From Methylobacterium sp. E-065 (GTDB lineage Bacteria > Pseudomonadota > Alphaproteobacteria > Rhizobiales > Beijerinckiaceae): a stretch of DNA of 64,000 bases. Under the pieces are notes generated by a model. The model searched no databases, was not told where the DNA came from, and saw only the letters and a program-made list of their open reading frames with translations. How positions within the stretch are numbered: position 1 is the stretch's first letter; the number at the start of each line of letters is the position of its first letter. Of this stretch, positions 28,121 to 34,808 are shown one piece after another. The position numbers and the translations under genes were made by a program. The stretch covers positions 124,001-188,000 of the forward strand of contig NZ_JAKSYD010000114.1 in assembly GCF_022829605.1 (NCBI RefSeq), given 5' to 3'.

Positions 28121-28684
28121 CTAGTCCACGACTTCGTTCGGATAGACGCCCCACAGGCGATTCTGGCGAATATAGCCGTCCACGTCCCGCTTGTTGGGGA
28201 GCGCCACGATCAGGCGGCACCACGAGCCGGTGCAGCTCTTCACGCTGCCGATCACACCCGTCTGGAGCTTGGCCTCGTCGTCGGCACCGTCATCGGCCTT
28301 GGCGCGCAGCGACACGGCGGCCTTCTCGACGCCCTTGTCGGGACCGGCATTGACGATGGCGGTACGCCGTCCGGACAGCAGCGAGTGCAGGACCCAACCC
28401 TCGGTCCCCTCCGAATCGCGGATCCGGCGCCAGGTCTCGAACTCGCCGACGATCTCGACGGGGAGCCCGGCCCGCTGGAACACCCACAGCGTCCGGTGAT
28501 CCTTGGAGGGTCCCTCACGCAGGTTGACGCGGTCGGTCTTGAGGCTGGCGTAGCGCGGCAGCGGCAGCTTGGTCACAGGACCGATCCCGGTCTCGATCGG
28601 TGCCGCGGGCGCCGCCGCCGCTTCGATCGCGGGGCCGCCCGCCAACAGCGCCGCGACGGCGAGGCTGAGGCGTAACACGCGCAT
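28121..28684 (-). CDS. Exported SH3-domain protein
   Basis: The 187-residue protein has a signal peptide (MRVLRLSLAVAALLAGGPA) and two bacterial SH3 units. The first is RYASLKTDRVNLREGPSKDH with VEIVGEFETWRRIRDSEGTE and GWVLHSLLSGRR. The second, in the C-terminal third, ends in VDGYIRQNRLWGVYPNEV, with Cys residues in KSCTGSWCRLI. It matches the COG3807 type of Rhizobiales proteins, thought to bind the cell wall. GGGAGA precedes the ATG. It converges on the irr terminator. Confidence 0.88.
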   Translation of the reverse strand: MRVLRLSLAVAALLAGGPAIEAAAAPAAPIETGIGPVTKLPLPRYASLKTDRVNLREGPSKDHRTLWVFQRAGLPVEIVGEFETWRRIRDSEGTEGWVLHSLLSGRRTAIVNAGPDKGVEKAAVSLRAKADDGADDEAKLQTGVIGSVKSCTGSWCRLIVALPNKRDVDGYIRQNRLWGVYPNEVVD

Positions 28685-28941
28685 GGTCGTCTCCCTGTCC
28701 GGATAGGCCGATGGTGGTGAATGGGCCTGTCGAAAGCGTGGCTCTTTCAGCGTGCGGACCGTGCCCGCATCCGATTGTGTTCCAGCCCACCTCTGGTAGA
28801 GAGTCCCATGGGCCGGGACAGGCTCCGGAACCGGCGCCGCGCGACCGATCCTGTCTGGCCGAATTCGGTTAACGGACGCTTGCGCGGGGCGGTCCCGCCG
28901 GGCGCCGCGACCGCGGCCGAAGAGCTGACGGGGAGAGAGAC

Positions 28942-29940
28942 GTGTCGAAGCGCAAGCCGCTGGTGGTCGTGACGCGGCGGCTGCCGGATGCCGTCGAGAC
29001 GCGGATGCGCGAGCTGTTCGACGTCCGCCTCAGTTCCGACGATGCGCCGATGGCGGCCGACACGATGGCGGCCGCCCTGCGTGAGGCCGATGTCCTCGTC
29101 CCCACCGTCACCGACGAGATCGACGCCGGGCTGATCGCCCAGGCTGGCCCAAACCTGCGGCTCATCGCCAATTTCGGCAACGGCGTCGATCACATCGACG
29201 TCGCGGCGGCGCTGGAGCGCGGCATCACGGTTACCAACACGCCCGGCGTGCTGACCGAGGACACTGCCGACATGACGATGGCGCTGATCCTCGCCGTGTC
29301 CCGTCGGGTGGCCGAGGGCGCGCGGATCATCCCGGACGACGAGTGGACCACCGGCTGGTCGCCCACCTGGATGCTCGGACGGCGCATCACCGGCAAGCGG
29401 CTTGGGATCGTCGGCATGGGCCGCATCGGGCAGGCGCTCGCCAAGCGCGCCCGGGCGTTCGGCCTGCAGGTCCACTACCACAATCGCCGCCGGGTGCCGG
29501 CCGCCATCGAGAGCGCACTCGACGCGACCTACTGGGAATCCCTCGACCAGATGCTGGCGCGGGTCGACATCGTGTCGGTCAACTGCCCGCACACGCCGGC
29601 CACCTACCATCTGCTCTCGGCGCGGCGGCTCAAGCTGCTCAAGCCCGAGGCCGTCGTGGTCAACACCGCCCGCGGCGAGGTGATCGACGAGAACGCGTTG
29701 GCGCGGCTGATCGAGGGCGGCGAGATCTCGGCCGCCGGCCTCGACGTGTTCGAGCAGGAGCCGGCCGTGAGCCCGCGGCTCGTGAAGCTCGCCCGCCAGG
29801 GCAAGGTCGTCCTGCTGCCCCATATGGGCTCGGCGACCTACGAGAGCCGCATCGACATGGGCGAGAAGGTCATCATCAACATCAAGACCTTCATGGACGG
29901 CCACCGGCCGCCGGACCGGATCCTGCCCAGCATGCTCTGA
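28942..29940 (+). CDS. D-2-hydroxyacid dehydrogenase (glyoxylate/hydroxypyruvate reductase-like)
   Basis: The 332-residue protein starts at GTG 28942 behind GGGGAGAGAGA. It has the NAD(P)-binding loop LGIVGMGRIGQALAKRAR and the family catalytic residues: Arg in VVNTARGEVIDENAL, Glu in LDVFEQEP and His in LLPHMGSATYES. The N-terminal NFGNGVDHIDVAAA is typical of the GyaR/GRHPR group, which reduces glyoxylate and hydroxypyruvate or oxidises D-glycerate. In a methylotroph it could back up the serine-cycle reductase, but context does not show this. Confidence 0.9.
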   Translation: MSKRKPLVVVTRRLPDAVETRMRELFDVRLSSDDAPMAADTMAAALREADVLVPTVTDEIDAGLIAQAGPNLRLIANFGNGVDHIDVAAALERGITVTNTPGVLTEDTADMTMALILAVSRRVAEGARIIPDDEWTTGWSPTWMLGRRITGKRLGIVGMGRIGQALAKRARAFGLQVHYHNRRRVPAAIESALDATYWESLDQMLARVDIVSVNCPHTPATYHLLSARRLKLLKPEAVVVNTARGEVIDENALARLIEGGEISAAGLDVFEQEPAVSPRLVKLARQGKVVLLPHMGSATYESRIDMGEKVIINIKTFMDGHRPPDRILPSML

Positions 29941-29958
29941 CGAAGCCCCGGTCGACCG

Positions 29959-30582
29959 TCACAGGACGTCGCCGGTCACCGCCGGACGCTTCATCCCCTG
30001 GACGCCTTGGAACAGGCGTTCACTGGTGAGCTTCAGGAAGTAGAAGCCGAATTCCGGGTTCTGGTAGTAGAGCTGCTTCACGTCCGAGTAGGTTACACAC
30101 AGCGCGTGTCCGGCCTCGATGCAGACCAGCGAGGCCGTGCGGGCATTGCCCGGCGACAGGAGGCCGAGCTCGCCGACGATTCCGCCGGCGCGGACCTCGA
30201 TGTCGACCTCCGGGATCCGAAAGACGCCGCTCTCGACGTAGTACATCTCGTCGGCGGAATCGCCCTTGCGGAAGACCACCTCGCCGATGCCGAACGGGCG
30301 CCGTGAGCCGAACGGACGCAGCCATTCGAGCGAGAGGTCGCCGCCGACCGCCGTCTCGACATCGCGGACGAGCCGCAGCATCTGCCAGAGCCGGTAGGCG
30401 TTGAACGGCATCTGGATCAGCTCGGTCAACACCACCGGTATGCTGCCGATCATGCTGCCGTAGGTGATCACCACGCAGCTCGCGCAGAGCGAGATGATCC
30501 GCAGGGGGATCATCGTGCTCATGGCGGTCGCCGAGATCGTCAATACCGTGCCGAGGTAGCCGATCGCCTCGATCCAATCCAT
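29959..30582 (-). CDS. Membrane protein with cyclic-nucleotide-binding domain
   Basis: The 207-residue protein has two or three N-terminal hydrophobic segments (IGYLGTVLTISATAMS, PLRIISLCASCVVITYG, SIPVVLTELIQMPFNAYRL). A C-terminal cNMP-binding fold follows (about residues 95-195), with GEVVFRKGDSADEMYYVESG and GGIVGELGLLSPGNARTASL, the latter a phosphate-binding-cassette-like loop. No DNA-binding domain follows, so it is a membrane sensor rather than a CRP. ATG 30582 is preceded by GGGGGACG. The ligand is not predictable. Confidence 0.83.
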   Translation of the reverse strand: MDWIEAIGYLGTVLTISATAMSTMIPLRIISLCASCVVITYGSMIGSIPVVLTELIQMPFNAYRLWQMLRLVRDVETAVGGDLSLEWLRPFGSRRPFGIGEVVFRKGDSADEMYYVESGVFRIPEVDIEVRAGGIVGELGLLSPGNARTASLVCIEAGHALCVTYSDVKQLYYQNPEFGFYFLKLTSERLFQGVQGMKRPAVTGDVL

Positions 30583-30666
30583 GGTCGTCCCCCTGATCAC
30601 AAGAGGGGGATGCCCATCCCGCTTGGCCTCGGCAAGCGGCTCGGACGGCTGCCCGGTCTGCGCGGC

Positions 30667-32019
30667 TCAGGCTGTGCCCGAGCGGATACGCGTCGCGACG
30701 GCCTCGGCGGCGCGCGCGCCCTCGGCGAAGGCGCCCCCCACCGTGCCCCATTGCTCCCGGGACAGCGCCTCGCCGGCAAACCACACCGTGCCGCCGACAG
30801 GCTCGTGCAGACGCTGTCGGGCCGGCGCATGGCCCGGCGGGACGACGGCCCAGGAGCCCCGCGACCACGGATCGTGGCGCCACGTGCTCACCGCCGGGAT
30901 ACTCAGGTCGCGCACGCGGTGATGACCGAACAGGTCGGCCAGCACCGCCCGGACATGCCGGCGCACGCCGTCCACCCCCGATCCTGCCGCATCGAGCACC
31001 GCGGCCTCGCGCAGGTCGAGCTCGTAATAGTGGAACGGCGTGCCGTCGATGCGCGTCAGCAGGCCCGGCGGCGTGCGGCGCCGACCATGGATCGCGGCCA
31101 GACGGTCGCGACCGCGAAACGGGCTCGACGGCCAGTGCAGCACCGCGTGCTCGTAGATGCCGGTGGTGAAACCGTCGATCGCGGCGCGGACCGCGTTGGG
31201 CAGGGGCGGCGTGAAGGCCGGCCCGTCGCGCAGCACCATCATCGGGATGGTCACGATCAGCGCCCGCGCCCCATAGGCGACACCGTCCGCGGTCTCGACC
31301 CTGACCCGACCGCCCGACCAATCGATCCGCGTCACGGCCTGCGCCAGCGCCACCGGCAGCCCGTCTGCAAGGCGGGCCAGATAGTTGCCGTAGCCGTCGG
31401 CCAGAAAGAAGTTGTCGCTGTACTCCATGCTGGGAAAGTCGTTGAGCGAGACCTGCTCGAGCGGCCGGCCGGAGACGAGGCCGTGAACCTGCGCCACCCG
31501 GGAGCCCCAGGGTCCGAGACCCGGCGGGAGGGCGCGTGCGGCGGGCCGGTCGTCCCCGGGCTGCGCGGCGCCCCCGGTCATGGCCCGGTCGGCCCGCGCG
31601 AAAGCCCGGGCGTTGGCCCGGACCTCATCGGCCCGCCCGGGCCGGCGTCCGACCCAGACATGGCTCTCCTGCGGTGCCCGGCGCAGCCGCTCGCCCCGCG
31701 CCCGGCCCAGGGCCACCAAGGGATTGATCGGTCCGGCATGGAGCCAGTGAGCGCCGAGATCGAGGGCATGGCCGCGCAGGGCTACCGTCAGGGCCCGGCC
31801 ACCGACCCGGTCGCGGGCTTCGAGCACGGCCACGGATACGCCCCGGGCCTGCAGCGTCCGGGCCGCACCGATGCCCGCTGCGCCCGCGCCGATGATCAGC
31901 ACTTCCGGCGCCTCCGGCAGCGGCGCGAGCCTGGGCCGGTAGGCGGGCCGCATCGGCGGATCGACACCGCGGGGGCCGGCTGATCGCGGAACCGGGGTCT
32001 CTCGTGTTGCGTCCTGCAC
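30667..32019 (-). CDS. FAD-dependent amine oxidase family protein
   Basis: The 450-residue flavoprotein has the dinucleotide loop EVLIIGAGAAGIGAARTL, then VLEARDRVGGRALTV and the C-terminal FAD motif VWFAGEALSREQWGTVGGA. These are the marks of monoamine/polyamine oxidases. GTG 32019, preceded by GGAG, is preferred: further upstream the frame is Arg-rich, and the start then clears the divergent gene at 32131. The substrate is unknown. It is separated from the cNMP-binding gene by 84 bases. Confidence 0.88.
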   Translation of the reverse strand: MQDATRETPVPRSAGPRGVDPPMRPAYRPRLAPLPEAPEVLIIGAGAAGIGAARTLQARGVSVAVLEARDRVGGRALTVALRGHALDLGAHWLHAGPINPLVALGRARGERLRRAPQESHVWVGRRPGRADEVRANARAFARADRAMTGGAAQPGDDRPAARALPPGLGPWGSRVAQVHGLVSGRPLEQVSLNDFPSMEYSDNFFLADGYGNYLARLADGLPVALAQAVTRIDWSGGRVRVETADGVAYGARALIVTIPMMVLRDGPAFTPPLPNAVRAAIDGFTTGIYEHAVLHWPSSPFRGRDRLAAIHGRRRTPPGLLTRIDGTPFHYYELDLREAAVLDAAGSGVDGVRRHVRAVLADLFGHHRVRDLSIPAVSTWRHDPWSRGSWAVVPPGHAPARQRLHEPVGGTVWFAGEALSREQWGTVGGAFAEGARAAEAVATRIRSGTA

Positions 32020-32130
32020 GCGCACTCCTCGTTCCCTCGCCGACCCTGCGGCACGGGCAGCCTTGCGCCGCCGACCGCGCCGCTTCACAACGCGCCGGCG
32101 CCGCGACCGGCGGCGACCGGAACACACCCG

Positions 32131-32853
32131 ATGCTCGTCGAGTCCGCCGCGGCGGCCCTGCGCCAGACCTTCTCGCCTCCCCTGCGGGCGATCCTCTGGA
32201 AATCCCTCGGTCTGACGCTGGGACTCCTGGTCCTGGTCTGGTTCGGCCTGACCCGGTTGGTTCAGGCGTTTCAGGCCAGCCATCATATCTCGTCCCAGTA
32301 CCCGATCCTCGACACCCTCGCCTACTACTTCGCGGGCTTCGGCCTGTTCGTCGCACTGGCCTACCTGATGCCGGCGATCTCGATCCTGGTGGCGGGCTTC
32401 TTCCTCGACGACGCGGCCGAGATCGTCGAGCGAACGGATTTTCCGGGGGACCCGCCAGGGCGCGCCATGCCGCTCGGCACCGCGATGCTGTACGCCGTCC
32501 GCTTCGCCGGGGTGACGCTGCTGGTCAATCTCGCGGCGCTCGTGATCTTCTTCGTCCCGGTGATCGGGATCGTCGCCTTCTTTGCCGCCAACGCCTATCT
32601 GCTGGCCCGGGAATATTTCGAGATGGCAGCGGCTCGGTTTCGGCCGTTGCCGGAGGCTGCCGCCATGCGCCGCGCCTTCTCTGTGCGGACGCTCGGCGCC
32701 GGCTGTCTGCTGTCGGCGATGATGGTCGTGCCGATCGTCAACCTGCTGACACCGCTGTTCGGCATCGCCCTGATGGTCCACCTGCACAAGCGTCTCAGCC
32801 GTAATTTGCGCCTCGCTGCACCCGGCACGCCGGAGCGGGTGATGCGGCCATAG
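32131..32853 (+). CDS. EI24/CysZ-like membrane protein
   Basis: The 240-residue integral membrane protein has four hydrophobic segments and the EI24 features LRAILWKSLGLTLGLLVLVW, FFVPVIGIVAFFAANAYLLA, REYFEMAAARF and RRAFSVRTLGAGCLLS, followed by VPIVNLLTPLFGIALMVHL. Family members include the sulfate permease CysZ; sulfate uptake here is possible but there is no cys gene nearby. It is divergent from the amine oxidase. Confidence 0.88.
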   Translation: MLVESAAAALRQTFSPPLRAILWKSLGLTLGLLVLVWFGLTRLVQAFQASHHISSQYPILDTLAYYFAGFGLFVALAYLMPAISILVAGFFLDDAAEIVERTDFPGDPPGRAMPLGTAMLYAVRFAGVTLLVNLAALVIFFVPVIGIVAFFAANAYLLAREYFEMAAARFRPLPEAAAMRRAFSVRTLGAGCLLSAMMVVPIVNLLTPLFGIALMVHLHKRLSRNLRLAAPGTPERVMRP

Positions 32854-32927
32854 CCCGCTCTGGCCGCGACGGGGTTTGCCCGCTACCTTCGCCGGAGCCG
32901 GGCGGGGCCGGGGCGGAGAGCCGATCG

Positions 32928-34202
32928 ATGAAGGCGCACGACGCGGCGCAGGACGTTCCCCCGCCCCCCGGCATCGTGCCGTTCCTCCTCGTCGGCCTCG
33001 TGGCGATCGGGTTGGTGGGCTGGGGTGCCTATGGCCACTGGCAGCGGGACGCCGAGGCGAGCGCGACGCTGGAGCAGATCAAGACCCTCGTGCCGCAGGT
33101 GCGCCTCGTGGCAGTGGAGCGTGCCGAGGGACCGCTCGATCTCGTGCTCCCGGGCGAGATGCAGGCTTTCACCACAGCGGCGATCGCAGCCCGGGCCACC
33201 GGCTACATCGCGGAGCGCCGCGTCGACATCGGCTCGCGTGTGAAGGCCGGCGACCTGTTGCTGCGGATCGCGGCGCCGGATCTCGATCAGCAACGCGCCC
33301 AGGCCGAGGCGCAGGTCGGTCAGCTCAGAGCGCAGCTTCTTCAGGCACAGGCGCAGGTCGAGCAGGCCCGCGCCAACGTGAATCTCGCCAACCTCACCAA
33401 CAACCGGACCACGACGCTCGCCGTGCAGGGCTGGGCGTCCCGTCAGAACGCCGACACCTCGCAGGCCGGCGTCCTGTCGCAGGCCGCGACGCTCGCCGCC
33501 GCGGAGGCCGGCGTGAAGGTGGCGACCGCCAACATCAAGTCGCAGGAGGCCGTAGTCGACCGGCTGAAAGCGCTGACGGCATTCGAAAACGTCGTGGCGC
33601 CCTTCGACGGGGTCGTCACGATCCGCAACGTCGATGTCGGTGACCTCGTCCGCGCCGATAACGGCGGCACATCGCTGCTGAGCATCGATCAGGACAGCGC
33701 CCTGCGCATCTCCGTCAACGTGCCCCAGAACGACGCCGTCGGCGTCAAACCCGGGGTCGCGGCGGTGATCACGGTGCCGCAGCTTCCCGGCAGGACGTTC
33801 GACGGCTTCGTGGAGCGCAGTTCGGTCGCCCTGAACGCCGCCTCGCGGACGTTGACCACGCAGGTCGACGTGCCCAATCCCGACCGGCAGCTGCGGGCCG
33901 GCTTCTACGCCCACGTGACCCTGAAGATCCCGCGCTCCGAGCCGGCGGTCTCGGTGCCCGCGGAGGCGACGGTGTTCAACGCCAACGGTCTCCAGGTCGC
34001 GCAGGTCGGCGATGATGACCGGGTGACGTGGCGGACGGTCAAGATCCGGCGGGATCTCGGGCGCACCCTCGAGCTCGAATCGGGTCTGACGGCCGACAGC
34101 CGCATCATCTTCAGCCCGCCGCCGGAGCTTCGCGATGGTCAGGCGATCGAGCGTCTGACGACACCGCCGGAGCCGACGCCGATGCGGTCGGCTCAGCGCT
34201 GA
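32928..34202 (+). CDS. RND-type efflux periplasmic adaptor (membrane fusion protein)
   Basis: The 424-residue protein has an N-terminal membrane anchor (VPFLLVGLVAIGLVGWGAYG), a biotinyl-lipoyl half-motif (TGYIAERRVDIGSRVKAGDL) and a long helical hairpin (QRAQAEAQVGQLRAQLLQAQ and onward). The second lipoyl half is VVAPFDGVVTIRNVDVGDLV, followed by beta-barrel and membrane-proximal domains. Such adaptors link an RND pump to an outer-membrane channel. No pump or channel gene follows: the next gene is on the other strand. It therefore either works with a pump encoded elsewhere or is orphaned. Confidence 0.9.
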   Translation: MKAHDAAQDVPPPPGIVPFLLVGLVAIGLVGWGAYGHWQRDAEASATLEQIKTLVPQVRLVAVERAEGPLDLVLPGEMQAFTTAAIAARATGYIAERRVDIGSRVKAGDLLLRIAAPDLDQQRAQAEAQVGQLRAQLLQAQAQVEQARANVNLANLTNNRTTTLAVQGWASRQNADTSQAGVLSQAATLAAAEAGVKVATANIKSQEAVVDRLKALTAFENVVAPFDGVVTIRNVDVGDLVRADNGGTSLLSIDQDSALRISVNVPQNDAVGVKPGVAAVITVPQLPGRTFDGFVERSSVALNAASRTLTTQVDVPNPDRQLRAGFYAHVTLKIPRSEPAVSVPAEATVFNANGLQVAQVGDDDRVTWRTVKIRRDLGRTLELESGLTADSRIIFSPPPELRDGQAIERLTTPPEPTPMRSAQR

Positions 34203-34217
34203 TCGGTTCGCCCGGTC

Positions 34218-34595
34218 TCAGTTCACCCGGACGACGAGCTTCATCTTCGGGTGGATGCCGCACAGAACCTGGAACGTGCCGTGTTCGGTGAAGGTGATCG
34301 GCACGCGGCTGCCCGGTTCCTGATCGCCGGAATCGAAACTGAACGTCTCCGACTCGACGAAGACGTGGTGCAGCAGGTCGCTATCGTCGTTGACGAAGGT
34401 CACCACTTCGCCCCGGGCAACCGCGAGATTGTCGGGATGAAACATCCGGCCTTTCTGCGAAACCAGGATGCCCGACGCCTGGAGCTGCTCCGTGACGAGC
34501 AATCCGCAGGCTGCACCGAGGACCAGGGCCAGCACCACGGAGACCGAAATCGGGCGCCGGAGGCTTAGTGCGATCCGTACGACGGAAGCGGACAT
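34218..34595 (-). CDS. Membrane-anchored cupredoxin-like protein
   Basis: The 125-residue protein has one N-terminal transmembrane/signal segment (ISVSVVLALVLGAACGLLV) and a plastocyanin-like fold. Type 1 copper ligands are visible: His76 or His77 in DLLHHVFVE, Cys112, His115 and Met118 in CGIHPKMKLVV. It is likely a periplasm-facing electron carrier or copper-handling protein. GAGGGA precedes ATG 34595. It converges with the RND adaptor and is divergent from the GGDEF/EAL gene. Confidence 0.85.
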   Translation of the reverse strand: MSASVVRIALSLRRPISVSVVLALVLGAACGLLVTEQLQASGILVSQKGRMFHPDNLAVARGEVVTFVNDDSDLLHHVFVESETFSFDSGDQEPGSRVPITFTEHGTFQVLCGIHPKMKLVVRVN

Positions 34596-34645
34596 GTGAT
34601 CCCTCGGCTTTCGAGGAACAGCTTCGCACGGACTTCCTTGAAAAT

Positions 34646-34699
34646 TCATTCCCCGATACCCGCATTCAGCGCGCTTTGTGCGGGTCGTTCGGGGAATGA
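34646..34699. promoter_or_regulatory. Long perfect stem-loop between divergent genes
   Basis: TCATTCCCCGA pairs perfectly with TCGGGGAATGA, and after a short offset ACCCGC pairs with GCGGGT, around a loop of about 16 bases. It occupies 54 bases, 51 bases upstream of the cupredoxin start and 110 bases upstream of the GGDEF/EAL start. It is flanked by AT-rich sequence. No T-run fits a terminator. It could be a shared operator or a cruciform. Confidence 0.6.
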
Positions 34700-34808
34700 C
34701 CTTATTTTCACGCCAGGGTTTAAATCGAATTGGCGGGAGTGCGAGCTAAGCGCCTCTTAATATGTCGCAACTACAGATAGTCGGACGTGTGGGGCGACGG
34801 CCGGTGCG

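Noticed and set aside
34689..34720. EcfG-type stress promoter (GGAAT then GGTTT) upstream of the GGDEF/EAL gene
   Set aside because: The -35 half is not GGAAC and the spacing is longer than usual, so the match is too weak.
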